Positions 1 to 9,928 are shown, counted from the stretch's first letter. The stretch: 64,000 nucleotides of DNA from Avena insularis (GCA_023614405.1 CM042697.1:464300744-464364743); one strand, 5' to 3'. The notes: generated by a model from the letters alone, not told the origin. Program-made: numbers and translations.

Positions 1-1
1 A

Positions 2-751
2 AAGTTCAAGGAATTTCAGAATGAAGTGGAAAATCATTGTAATAGAAAGATCAAATTTCTACGGTCCGACCGTGGAGGTGAGTATCTAAGTTACGAGTTT
101 AGCACTCACATGAAAGAGTGTGGAATTGTTTCACAACTCACACCTTCCGGAACACCACAGCGAAATGGTGTGTCGGAACGTCGTAATCGTACTTTATTAG
201 ATATGGTTCGATATATGATGTCTCTGACGGACTTGCCGTTGTCATTTTGGGGCTATGCACTAGAAACTGCTGCATTCACTTTAAATCGGGCACCATCTAA
301 ATCCGTTGAAAAGACACCGTATGAATTGTGGTTTGGAAACAAACCTAAGCTATCATTTCTTAAAGTTTGGGGATGCGATGTTTATGTGAAGAAACTTCAA
401 CCGGATAAACTCGAACCCAAAGCGGAAAAATGCGTCTTCATAGGATACCCTAAGGAAACTATTGGGTATTCCTTCTATCACAGATCTGAGGGCAAGGTTT
501 TTGTTGCCAAGAATGGATCCTTTCTAGAGAAAGAGTTTCTCGCGAAAGGTGTGAGTAGTCGGAAGGTAGAACTCGAAGAGGTTATGGAACCTTCTCTTCA
601 AAGTATGGCGAGTAGCGCAGCGCCGGAAGTTGTTCCGGAGTTGGCTCCACCTGTTGAAGAGGGAACTAATGATAATGATCATGAAACTCCGAAAGAGAGT
701 ACTACCGAACCTCGCGATCGTCAAGCTCGGTATGCGGAAATCCTGTCATGA
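2..751 (+). pseudogene. Copia pol: integrase core and C-terminal region
   Basis: Open from base 2 with no true start, since the frame continues from outside the window; the apparent GTG start at 26 is not meaningful. Integrase motifs are visible: RSDRGGEYLS holds the second catalytic Asp, and the catalytic Glu lies in NGVSERRNRTLLDM about 35 residues later, as expected for a DD35E enzyme. The later segment with FLKVWGCDVYVKK and KCVFIGYPKET is the conserved Copia integrase C-terminal region. Integrase joins the cDNA to chromosomal DNA in the nucleus. The frame ends at 751 after a frameshift in the acidic linker around 727-741, and pol resumes in another frame at 748. The sequence is very similar to the minus-strand Angela element at 42-45 kb. 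Confidence 0.88.
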
Positions 752-2046
752 ATTTCATGGTTGATGAAAATGATGACCCTGCGACGTATGAAGAAGCGAT
801 GATGAGCCCGGATTCCAACAAATGGTTAGAAGCCATGAAATCCGAGATGGAATCCATGTATGAAAATCAAGTTTGGAACTTGGTGGACTTACCTCACGAT
901 CGAAAGGCTGTGGAGAACAAATGGATTTTCAAAAGGAAAACTGATGCTGATGGTAATATAACCGTCTATAAAGCTCGACTTGTCGCAAAGGGGTTTCAAC
1001 AAATTGAAGGAGTTGACTACGATGAGACATTCTCTCCCGTAGATGTGGAATTTCTGATATTATATGTGGATGACATATTATTGATCGGAAATGATATAGA
1101 TCTTTTAAACGGTGTTAAAAGTTATCTAAACAACAAATTTTCAATGAAGGACCTAGGTGAAGCGTCATACATATTAGGCATAAAGATCTATAGAGATAGA
1201 TCTAGGCGCCTAATAGGGCTATCGCAAAGTACATACCTTGATAAGATTTTAAAGAAGTTTAAAATGGAAGATAGTAAGAAGGGGTTCTTACCTATGACAC
1301 AAGGCACGACATTGAGTAAGACTCAAAGTCCGGCTTCGGCGGAAGAAAGAGAGATAATGGACAAGGTCCCCTATGCTTCAGCCATAGGCTCTATAATGTA
1401 CGCCATGCTATGTATAAGACCGGATGTGGCACATGCTATTAGTTTGAATAGTAGGTACCAATCGGATCCAGGTTCAGAACACTGGAAAGCGGTCAAGAAT
1501 ATCCTTAAGTACTTGCGAAGAACTAAGGATATGTTTCTTGTATACGGAGGTGAAGAAGAGCTCGTCGCTAAGTGTTATGTCGACGCTAGTTTTGACACCG
1601 ATCCAGATGACTCTAAGTCTCAATCCGGATACGTATTTCTCATGAATGGCGGAGCGGTTAGTTGGAGGAGCTCAAAACAACCTGTGGTGGCAGGATCAAC
1701 AACGGAGGCCGAATATGTTGCTGCCTCAGAAGCGGCTCAGGAAGGAGTTTGGATGAAGGAGTTCATATCCCAACTAGGTGTGGTTGCAAACGCGTTGGAC
1801 CCAATGGTGATCTATTGTGACAACAATGGTGCCATTGCCAATGCCAAAGAGCCAAGGTCTCACAAGCATTCCAAGCATATTAAGCGCCGGTTTCACTCCA
1901 TCCGCGAGCATGTCCAGGATGGAGATATAAAGATTTGTAAACTACATACGGATCTCAATGTAGCAGATCCGTTGACTAAAACTCTCCCTAGAGCAAAACA
2001 TGATCTACACCAGAACTCCATGGGTGTTAGATACATCACAATGTAA
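748..2046 (+). pseudogene. Copia pol: reverse transcriptase (internally deleted) and RNase H
   Basis: Begins in the conserved linker (DDPATYEEAMMSPDS) and runs into the RT N-terminus (ENKWIFKRKTDADG, ARLVAKGFQQIEGVDYDETFSPV). At about 1037-1046 the frame jumps straight to VEFLILYVDDILLIG (YVDD at 1063-1074). The intervening RT fingers and palm are missing; that segment is present in the sister copy (MDVKTAFLNG ... YGLKQASRSWN, 42440-42675). RNase H follows with VAGSTTEAEYVAASEAAQEG and YCDNNGAIANAKEP, ending near 2046 just before the polypurine tract. The deletion keeps the frame but removes most of the first half of RT, so this polymerase cannot work. RNase H looks complete. Confidence 0.9.
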
Positions 2047-2078
2047 CTAGATTATTGTCTCTAGTGCAAGTGGGAGAC

Positions 2079-3720
2079 TGAAGGGAATATGCCCTGAGAG
2101 GCAATAATAAAATGTTTATTATGTGTATTCCAAGTATATGATAGATGTTTATTTTGCATGCTATAATTGTATTAATACGAAAACGTTAATACATGTGTGT
2201 TTAATAAACAAACAGAAAGTTCCTAGTTATGCCTATCTCATAAACTAGTTTGTTGATTAACAAGATGATCACGGTTTCCTGATCATAGACATTGGATGTT
2301 GTTAATAACGAGATCACAACATTAGTGTAATGGTGTGATGAACATTCATCCGAAGTATAGCATTACGATCAAAGTCATTGAGTTTATATTGCTATAAACA
2401 AACTACGAAGTAGTCCTAATCCTTAGACCATGAGATCATGCCAATCACTAACACCGGAAGAGTTTCTTGTTGACATCAAACGTCACTCCGTAACTGGGTG
2501 ATTATAAAGATGGCTTCAAAGCTACTAAAGTGTTATGTTGAGAATCATGGATCAAGAGTGGAATTTGTTCATCCCAATGACGGATAGATATGCTCTGGGC
2601 CCTCTTGGTGATATCACATTGGTTAGCTTGCAAGCAAGTGATTTGATCAATAGAATGTTATATCACGGGAACGAGAAAAGAGTGCATGTCAGTAACTAGA
2701 TCAAACTAGGTATGGAGATACCGATGATCGAATCTCGGACATGTAATATATCGTGAAACAAAGGGATTAAGATACAAGCATAAAAGGTTCCGACGATCAC
2801 ATGAAAAGTCATCGTTGAATGTGTGGGAGTCAGTATGGATCTCCAGGTCCCGCTACTGATTATTGATCGGAGAAGGGTCTCGATCATGTCCGCATTATTC
2901 GCGAACCGTAGGGTGACACACTTAAGGGACACTGGCATCTAGTTGGAGCAAATGTTTCATGCCGAAAGAATAAACAAACGCAGGAATTTATTTCACTAGA
3001 TACCGAAACAGGTTTTCGGGTGAAATTGCATAAAGTGGTTATGCATGTGAAATGGAATTCTAGCAAGGGGTTATTTGTGAATGTTTGTCATTAAAGTAAT
3101 TGACAAAATTCTGAATAAAAATAAAAGAGTTTTAATGAGAGTTTGCATTAAATTTGGTGGAAATTTAATGGGAATTTGAGTGGACTTTTGAGTGGAGGGA
3201 ATTTAAAGGACATTTTGTGAGTGGAGTGTCCACCCACATGAATGAAGGAGGGGAGGGGGCAGCCCCCATGGCCGGCAGCCACCCCCTTGGGTGCCCCCTC
3301 CTCCTATAAAAGGAGCCCCTCCTCTCACTTGTCTCTCACACCTTCTCGTGAAGGATCTCTCTCCCCCTCTAGAATTTATCCCCCATGGTCTCGGACTAGC
3401 GAGATACATGTTCCCGGTGGCTATTCGGCAAGAAAGGGTTGTGCTGCATCATTTGAGCGAGGAGGCGGAGGTTGCCCGGTGTCTTGTACGTGTGTGCGAG
3501 CAAGGATGCGCTGCTGCTTTGCGGCGTTAGGACTTCCTCTCGATCTTGAGATCGGCAAGAGATCGTCTACATCAACCACGAGTTGAACTCGTTAAGCTTT
3601 GTTGGTCTTCAAGGGTATGTTCTCTACGGATATACATCCGCCCGTTGTTTGTATCTAGTAGATAGATCTTGGTACATAGAAGGAAGAAATTTTTTTGTTT
3701 TCTATGCTGCGAACCCTACA
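2079..3720 (+). repeat. 3' LTR of the Angela-like Copia element
   Basis: Starts TGAAGGGAATATGCCCTGAG right after the polypurine tract and ends CGAACCCTACA, so it has TG...CA termini. It is about 1.64 kb, somewhat shorter than the 1.88-kb LTRs of the Angela element at 35-48 kb. Both families share the first about 30 bases and the last about 60 bases but diverge between. A GC-rich block (3235-3560) around the TATA box is typical of this LTR type. Open frames inside it are not credible genes. Confidence 0.85.
3305..3311 (+). promoter_or_regulatory. LTR TATA box
   Basis: TATAAAA in the context CTCCTATAAAAGGAGCCCCT sits within the GC-rich part of the LTR, about 420 bases before the LTR end. This is the expected position for the U3/R promoter of Angela/BARE LTRs. 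Because this is the 3' LTR, any transcript would read out into 3721 and beyond. Confidence 0.6.
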
Positions 3721-3859
3721 AAAATGGCGGGAAGAAAAATGGAGGGAAGAAATAGAAGGAAGAAAAATGGCTCATTTAATACATATACTGTTAACAGAAG
3801 AAATATGACATTGTTCTAAAAATGGGACGGTTGGAGGGATTTCAGGCTGGGCCAGGCAG
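3721..3859. other. Unassigned spacer between Copia LTR and CACTA remnant
   Basis: 139 bases with a purine-rich imperfect repeat of GGAAGAAAAATGG (3721-3772). No gene is supported. It could be old flanking DNA or a terminal part of the neighbouring CACTA. Confidence 0.4.
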
Positions 3860-4400
3860 CACTAATGATAGGGGTGAGTGTCGACATTATGCCGTGCGGC
3901 GTGTACCTTGTCCCGGATGGTGTCACCAACCGGGACTAAAGATGAACCTTTAGTCGAGGTTGGAGACACCAACCGGGAAAAAACACGAGTCAGCACTAAT
4001 AATAGGGGTGAGTGTCGACATTATTTCGTAAGTGTCGACACTATGCCGAGCTGCTTGTACTATAAATAGGCATCCTTTTGAGTCCAATCCTCCAGCCAGT
4101 TTGAGGCATCTCCAAGATGGTTTTCGAGAGCAGGGACACCACTACGGCCAGTTTAAGGGAGATGCCGACGGAGCCCAGTCCTCCGGCATCTCCGAGAAAC
4201 TGGTCATAGAGGCACTCCCTAATATGTGAAATTAGTTAGCTCCCAGGTGTATTGATCTAGTTAGAGAAGTTACAAGCTGCAAGATGGTTTTCGAGAGCAG
4301 GGACACCACTACGGCCGATTCGAGGAGATGCCGACAGCGAGCCTCCTCGGCATCTCCAAGAAACTGGTCATAGAGGCATTCCCTAATATGTGACCACGCG
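3860..4400. repeat. CACTA subterminal repeats and paired hairpins
   Basis: Two kinds of repeat occur. A unit beginning CACTAAT(A/G)ATAGGGGTGAG occurs at 3860 and 3994. A unit of about 115 bases beginning CAAGATGGTTTTCGAGAGC occurs at 4112-4229 and 4279-4393. Each copy of the second unit contains a self-complementary stem: GGAGATGCCG (4158-4167) with CGGCATCTCC (4184-4193), and GGAGATGCCGA (4324-4334) with TCGGCATCTCC (4347-4357). Repeated subterminal motifs are where CACTA transposases normally bind. The stems are preserved although the loops differ. Confidence 0.65.
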
Positions 4401-4536
4401 CGTTTGGAGATCAGATCTTAATGGTAAGAATGAATCGGGACAACTTCTTCTCATAGTCCCGGTCCATCCACAAAACAAGACTAACACTCAAGACATTTAT
4501 TAATATTAAAAACTGAGACTACAAAACCGGTCCCTC

Positions 4537-7082
4537 CTATATATAGTCCCGGTCAATCCACAAACTGCGAAAGTTCTTGTCTAAGTTCTTGTCTACCTTC
4601 TTAAGATTGTTGAGATCCACCGTTGTCATTCCGTACTTCTTGTCTACCTCAACCCCTCCTCCTGTTAGCTTGACCCATTTGAGATCCACCGTTGTTATTC
4701 CGTACTTCTTGTCTACCTCAACCCCTCCTCCTGTTAGCTTGACCCATTTGCATCGAAACAAGGGGACCTTAAAATTAGGTCCATAGTCAAGTTCCCATAT
4801 CTCCTCTATGAACCCATAATACGTGGTCTTCTGCCCATTGTCTTCTGTTGCATCGAAGCGGACACCACTATTTTGGTTGGTGCTCTTTTTATCTTGGTCT
4901 ATCGTGTAAAATGTATTCCCATTTATCTCGTACCCTTGGAAAGTACATACAGTCGAAGATGGTGTCCTGGCCAACAAGTACAACTGATCCCCAATAGTGG
5001 TGTTATTCGTGAGAAGTCTTTGCAGCCGGCCGCCAAAACTCGCCATGTGTTCACTTATAATCCATTCATCGGACTGCCCCAGGTGTTTGAGGCGTATTAA
5101 ATTCTTGTGTTCATTGATATACGGGGCAACCAAGATAAATCTTTGTAAAACCGTGTAGTGTGCTTGATTGAGAGAATGCCGTCCCTACATATCATTGCTT
5201 TACATCCTAGGGTGCCTTTTCAACGCAGTCTCCCCTCATGTCGTGATTCTGGAACACCAATCGCCTTAAGGTCAGGAATAAAATCAACACAGAACTCAAT
5301 GACCTCCTCTGTTACATAGCCCTTGGAGATGCTTCCTTCTGGCCTAGCACGGTTATGAACATATTTCTTTAAGACTCCCATGTACCTCTCAAAGGGGAAC
5401 ATATTGTGTAGAAATACAGGACCGAGAATGGCAATCTCTTCTACTAGGTGAACCAGGAGATGCATCATAATATTGAAGAAGGATGGTGGGAACACCAACT
5501 CAAAGCTGACAAGACATTGGGCCACATCTGTTTGTAACCCTGGTATGCTTTCTGGATCGATTACCTTCTGAGATATTGCATTGAGGAATGCACATAGCTT
5601 CACAATGGGTACTCGAACATTTTCAGATAGAAGCCCCCTCAATGCAATCGGAAGCAATTGTGTCATAATCAAGTGGCAGTCCTGAGACTTCAGGTTTTGG
5701 AATTTTTCTCTGCCATATTTATTATTCCCTTTATATTCGACGAGAAGCCAGACGGGACCTTGATACTTCTCAGACATTCAAAAAAGATTTCCTTCTCTGC
5801 TTTGGTAAGAGCGTAGCTGGCAGGAGTTAAGTGGCATCGTTTACCCTTCTCGTTCTCAGGATGCATAGGCTCTTCAGGGGCTTTCAGACGTTGCTGGTCC
5901 TGCCGTGCTTCCGGTGTATCTTTTGTCTTCCCATACACTCCTAGAAAGCCTAGCAGGTTCACGCAAACATTCTTCGTCACGTGCATCACGTCGATTGAAG
6001 AGCGGACCTCTAAGACTTTCCAATAGGGTAGGTCCCAAAATATAGATTGCTTCTTCCACATGGGCGCGTGTCCGGCATCGTCATTCGGAACAGATAGACT
6101 GCCAGGACCTTTTCCAAAGATTACTTCTAGGTCCTTGACCATACCAAATACCTCCTCACCGGTACGGAGGACAGGCTTCCTCCGGGGTTCTGCCAGACGT
6201 TTGAAATGCTTGCCTTTCTTTCTTACTGGATGCAGGTTCGGAAGAAATCGGCGATACCCTAGGTACACAACCTTCTTACATTTATCCAAATATACACTTT
6301 CAGTCTCATGTAAACAGTGTGTGCATGCATTGTATCACTTGTTTGTCTACCCTGAAATGTTACTAAGAGCAGGCCAATCATTGATGGTTACGAAAAGCAA
6401 TGCGCGTAGGTCGAATGGCTCCCCTTTGTGCTCATCCCACATACGTACACCTGGTTTGGCCCACAGCTGTAAAAGTTCTTCAACTAATGGCCTTATGTAC
6501 ACATCAATGTCGTTGCCGGGTTGCCTCGGGCCTTGGATGAGCACTGGCATCATAATGAACTTTCTCTTTATACACAACCAAGGAGGAAGGTTATAGATAC
6601 ATAGAGTCACATGCCAGGTGCTGTGACTGCAGCTCTGCTCACCAAAAGGATTCATGCCGTCTGTACTTAGACCAAACCTTAAGTTCCTTGCGTCACGTGC
6701 GAAGTCCAGGTACTCTCGCTCGACTTTTCTCCACTGTGACCCATCAGCGGAGTGTCTCAACATCGCGTCTTTCTTACGGTCTTCCATGTGCCATCGCAAC
6801 AACTTGGCATGCTCTTTATTTCTGAAGAGACGTTTTAACCGTGGTATTATGGGAGCATACCACATAACCTTGGCAGGAACCTTCTTCCTAGGGGCCTCGC
6901 CCTCAACATCGCCAGGATCGTCTCGTCTGATCTTATACCGCAGTGCAGTGCATACCGGACATGCATCCAAATTCTCGTACTTCTCATATGGGATACAGTC
7001 ATTAATGCAGGCATGTATCTTCTGCACGTCTAATCCTAGAGGGCAGACAACCTCGGCCTATTTGTGCAGAGAGTGCTTGTAA
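4537..7082 (-). pseudogene. CACTA transposase (TNP2 / Transposase_21 type), degenerate
   Basis: Read on the minus strand from about 7082. The first block (7063-6347) has CPLGLDVQKIHACINDC and CPVCTALRYKIRRDDPGD, a cysteine-containing region typical of TNP2 transposases, followed by the core (DGMNPFGEQ, PPWLCIKRKFIMMPVLIQGP). The second block (6289-5690) has the conserved DLPYWKVLEVRSSIDVMHVTKNVC. The third block (5777-5220) has the DUF4218 signature (LVHLVEEIAILGPVFLHNMFPFERYMGVLK) split across its motifs. The last (5133-4537) is a DUF4216-like C-terminus. Frameshifts separate the blocks near 6290-6346 and 5690-5710, and there are in-frame stops, for example near 7060. The enzyme would cut and paste the CACTA element; this copy cannot. 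Confidence 0.88.
4612..4749 (-). repeat. Exact 69-bp tandem duplication inside the transposase C-terminus
   Basis: The 69-base units 4612-4680 and 4681-4749 differ at a single base. Each encodes 23 residues (containing KWVKLTGGGVEVDKKYG) and the duplication keeps the reading frame. It lies in the DUF4216-like part of the transposase. The near-identity implies that it arose late compared with the decay of the rest of the gene. Confidence 0.95.
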
Positions 7083-7364
7083 TATATAATTACCAATATC
7101 AAAGTTATCTCTAACCAAAATTTGGATGCATATTTCTTCTTAATTGAACTACTACCTGGTTTCTTCACATATCGCGAAGTTACTAGGGGTGCATTCTCAT
7201 TAAAGTTTTCTGGAATTTTTAATCATATAGTTTTAAGTCATATTTGATGTGTTTTTTACGTAAGTTGTTAACATCACGTATGGGCCTAGTTGTGTACTAC
7301 ATACTTCACTTTTACATTTTGATAGATGGTAGTTCTTTTCGTAACTCACAAATTCAATTTGTAG
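7083..7364. other. Intron-like sequence upstream of the kinase exon
   Basis: AT-rich, with no coding potential. It ends in TTCAATTTGTAG (7353-7364), a plausible 3' splice site. It is probably the remains of an intron of the kinase gene, cut at its 5' side by the CACTA remnant. Confidence 0.45.
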
Positions 7365-7630
7365 GTAGTTGAAAGTTGGAGTGACATGTTGGAGGAATCA
7401 CAGTACGAGGTGCAGATGGAACAAGTGAGATTATGTGCCGAGATAGGAATGGAGTGCACCAACTTTGACCCAACAAAGAGACCGGATACACAAAATATAA
7501 TCAGTAGACTCAATGAAACGGAAATTTTGGACATATATGTCAAAACCGGAACACAAAATATAATTAGTAGACTCGGTGGAATAAAAGGTTTTTGCACGTA
7601 TGCCAAAACTGGCACGAATACTTCAGAACT
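7365..7630 (+). pseudogene. Receptor-like protein kinase, final kinase-domain exon (fragment)
   Basis: From the AG at 7363-7364 the frame reads VVESWSDMLEES, then QVRLCAEIGMECTNFDP and TKRPDTQNIISRL. This is the C-terminal lobe of a plant serine/threonine kinase (subdomain XI: a helix with a conserved Cys, then the invariant RP and a final helix), as in wheat receptor-like kinases. The tail holds a 63-base direct duplication (units from 7488 and 7551; TQNIISRL appears twice). If unspliced, the frame ends at 7677-7679. A good donor (CTG|GTAAGG) at 7630/7631 would instead splice in phase 0 to the LRR exon at 9000. The ATP-binding lobe and catalytic loop are absent: everything upstream is replaced by a CACTA remnant. 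Called a fragment; expression is unknown. Confidence 0.75.
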
Positions 7631-7867
7631 GGTAAGGTCACTCCTCCAACATCCATGGCATTCTCCAAAAAAAAATTGAGATCTTATGTACATATCCATT
7701 TGGACTTTTCTTGATCCGAGCCACCAGGTGAACTTTTGCATACACAATAATTTATATTTATGCTGTTAATCCAATGTTGCAAAGTGGGAGAACAAGTTCT
7801 CGAGTGACAAAACGAAAATTTGAAGTGTCTTAATTATTTCAAAAAGATTTCTCATGCATATATTCAT

Positions 7868-8793
7868 GGGTTTTTATCATTTATGCCACTATGACCAACC
7901 CAAAACTCAGTTTTGTCATTTGACTGATCGAAACTCCAATTTTGCCACTACTCCGTTACAACACTCCTCGGTTTTACCATTCCGTCTTTCTACCGTTAGT
8001 CTATAATCATTTTTGCCATTATATTACCATGACTTGCCACATCGACAATAAACATCCGCGCGATCATCCCAGTAGCACTACTTTACCGTTTGGAATATAT
8101 TAGCATTGCTAGTCTGTGTGGAGCAGCCTAGCAGTACACCAAATCCATCTCGAGTGTACGTAGATGCATGACAGGCTAGTTGAGAGCGCGTAGTCATGAT
8201 GTATACCTGATTACTCCGTTAGTGTTCGATAAGGAGCAGCAGATGACAAATATCCTGATACGGTCCACGTGATCTTCCATGAGCCGTAGTTTCCTAAGAT
8301 CATCGCCGACCTTGTGTCAAACGTTTTAAGACGAGGACGGAGGTCATGCTTGGTGCTCGATCAAACAAGTCCTAGGCGCTTCTCGTTCTACCGCCCATTG
8401 AACTTATTAGCCTTACTGTATGGCAGAGACGGAACCGCAAATACTATAATGACGTTTGATGCGGATACGTCGAGATCACACTTCATAGAACATGTAAAAT
8501 TTTAGAATAGGTAAAACCGTCATAAATTTTACTAAATGGGAAAATATAAGTAATTTCTACTATGTAGGATAAATATTGTTAGAAGCATATACAGGTTAGA
8601 AATGAAATTAACTCTAAATAAAAAAGGATGGAAAAACTAAAATGGCAAAAATGATTATAGACTAACGGTAGAAAGATGACGGAATGGAACTGAGGAGTGT
8701 TGTAACGGAGTAGTGGCAAAATTGAAGTTTCGATCAGTCAAATGGCAAAACTGAGTTTTGGGTTGATCATAGTGGCAGAAATGATAAAAATCC
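7868..8793. mobile_element. Non-autonomous Mutator-like element (926 bp)
   Basis: Terminal inverted repeats of 153 bp: left 7868-8020 beginning GGGTTTTTATCATTTATGCC, right 8641-8793 which reads GGATTTTTATCATTTCTGCC on the minus strand. They remain alike over nearly their full length. The element is flanked by a perfect 9-bp direct duplication TATATTCAT (7859-7867 and 8794-8802). Long inverted repeats with 9-bp duplications are the hallmark of Mutator-like elements. The central 620 bases hold no transposase and no convincing gene; they could be captured sequence. It lies in what would be the intron between the kinase and LRR exons. Confidence 0.9.
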
Positions 8794-8802
8794 TATATTC
8801 AT

Positions 8803-8999
8803 CTATTTTGTGACCATGTAAATGTACTGGAAGAAAGATAAATTTTGCACATTGTGTAGAAAAAAACTGTTGTTGTGCATAAGTTTCTTTTTCATCATCG
8901 CATTTTCTGTTTCCATTTAGCTCCAAAGAAGTTCACATTTTGATGAAAACCTAGAGTGCAAACACAATACGGCTGTTTTTTAATTCTCTGTTAGTCCAG
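8803..8999 (+). other. Intron-like sequence before the LRR exon
   Basis: No coding potential. It ends with a pyrimidine-rich stretch and TTAGTCCAG (8991-8999), a strong 3' splice-site context just before the LRR reading frame. An in-frame stop at 8952-8954 shows that the LRR frame does not extend far upstream. Confidence 0.5.
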
Positions 9000-9928
9000 A
9001 TGCACGTGATCTTCATGGTAAGGAATGAACAAGGGTATGAGCTAGAGGAGATGAGGGACCTAAATAACCTTTGTGGCTCACTGGCGATCAGGGGCCTAGA
9101 ATGTGTTGAAAGCAAGGAGGAAGCTCTTGAAGCCAATCTAGCTGCCAAGGAACGCCTCACAGAACTGAAACTGGTTTGGTGGGGTTCAGTTGATACAAGG
9201 CGTAGTGAAGAAACTGAAGCTGAGGTACTTGAGGGCCTCTGTCCTCCAGTTGGGCTTAAAAAACTGAGGATTTCGGGCTACAGAGGGTTGAGGTACCCAG
9301 CTTGGATGGTAGGCAAGCAGAACGGTGGTCCAAAAGATCTGCAAGAACTTGACTTATTCGCCATCAACAACATACCCGTTTGTGGAATTGTCGAGGCTTT
9401 CCCTCATCTTCGTCGGCTCAGGCTGACGGATGGCACTTGGGACACCTTACCAGGCAAAATGGAGCACCTTAACTCGCTCAAGGAACTGGAGGTATATGGA
9501 TGCAAGAACATCCGTTCTCTTCCAACACTACCCCAGTCCCTTGAGAAGATTTATCTTGAGTACTGCGATTATGAGTTTATGAAGTCTTGTCAAACAGACG
9601 GACATCCAAATTGGCAAAAGATTGAGCACATCGGTGACAAAATATTTCGCAATCCAGCAAGTAAGACTATAACCCCCCTTTGATGCCCTTTTTTCCATGT
9701 ACCCGTAGCTGAGTTTCTGCTACGGTCTCTGCTTATGTTTGGCCTCCTTCAGACCAGGTAGCAACAGAAGACCTGCTAGCTACAGCAGACCCGGTCGCTA
9801 TAGAAGACCTGGTACCTACAGCAGACCCCGTCGCTACAGAAGACCTGGTACCTACAGCAGACCCGGTGGCTACAGTCGGTAAGCAAAACAAGATTTTGTC
9901 TTGCATCAGTCGCCTTAGATGCTTTTAG
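9000..9928 (+). CDS. NLR (CC-NBS-LRR) disease-resistance protein, C-terminal LRR part
   Basis: Likely two exons, 9000-9660 and 9753-9928. The intron at 9661-9752 starts GTAAGA and ends CTTCAG, and joining is in frame. The protein begins with VRNEQGYELEEMRDLNNLCG and SKEEALEANLAAKERLTELKL, the usual entry into the LRR domain of grass NLRs. It continues with repeats such as GLKKLRISGYRGLRYPAWM and NSLKELEVYGCKNIRSLPTL and the family-typical end FMKSCQTDGHPNWQKIEHI. NLRs detect pathogen effectors in the cytoplasm. The CC and NB-ARC domains are absent, so this is a fragment, or the C-terminus of a fusion with the kinase exon at 7365. The second exon codes a 12-residue repeat tail. An alternative donor (GGTAAGC, near 9879) could extend the transcript downstream. 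Confidence 0.75.
9758..9876 (+). repeat. 36-bp coding minisatellite in the NLR tail
   Basis: Three full 36-base units (9758-9793, 9794-9829, 9830-9865) and a partial fourth. In frame with the predicted second exon they encode V-A-T/I-E-D-L-L/V-A/P-T-A-D-P. The unit length is a multiple of three and substitutions are few, so the repeat keeps the frame open. The result is an acidic Asp/Glu- and Pro-containing C-terminal extension not usual for NLRs. Confidence 0.85.

Larger units (their letters stand above)
1..3720 (+). mobile_element. Angela/BARE/WIS-like Copia LTR retrotransposon, 3' part only
   Basis: A class I element entering from the left window edge. It shows, in order, the integrase core, the integrase-RT linker, reverse transcriptase, RNase H, a polypurine tract (AGTGCAAGTGGGAGAC, ending at 2078) and one LTR. 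The order integrase before RT is the Copia signature. The polypurine tract and the LTR start (TGAAGGGAATATGCCC) closely match the second Angela-like element at 35457-48475. The 5' LTR, gag and protease lie outside the window, so no target duplication can be checked. The reading frame is broken near 730-750 and RT has a large in-frame deletion, so the copy is not autonomous. Confidence 0.9.
3860..7082 (-). mobile_element. CACTA (En/Spm) DNA transposon remnant with transposase
   Basis: The left boundary is placed at CACTAATGATAGGGGTGAG (3860), which is repeated almost exactly from 3994 (CACTAATAATAGGGGTGAG). The hairpin-forming motif around GTCACCAACCGGGACTAAAG (3923-3942) is a common CACTA subterminal feature in grasses. 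The minus strand then carries a decayed TNP2-type transposase. The 5' side of the transposase breaks off near 7082, where kinase-gene intron-like sequence begins, so the right terminal repeat is missing and target duplication cannot be tested. The left end is a judgement; the transposase itself is secure. Confidence 0.75.

Noticed and set aside
3994..3998. True left end of the first CACTA at the second CACTA motif
   Set aside because: The same subterminal unit occurs further out at 3860. The outer copy was preferred, though without the right end neither can be proven.
8314..8505. Short frame inside the Mutator-like element
   Set aside because: 63 codons, no domain, no start context. Not enough to call a captured gene.
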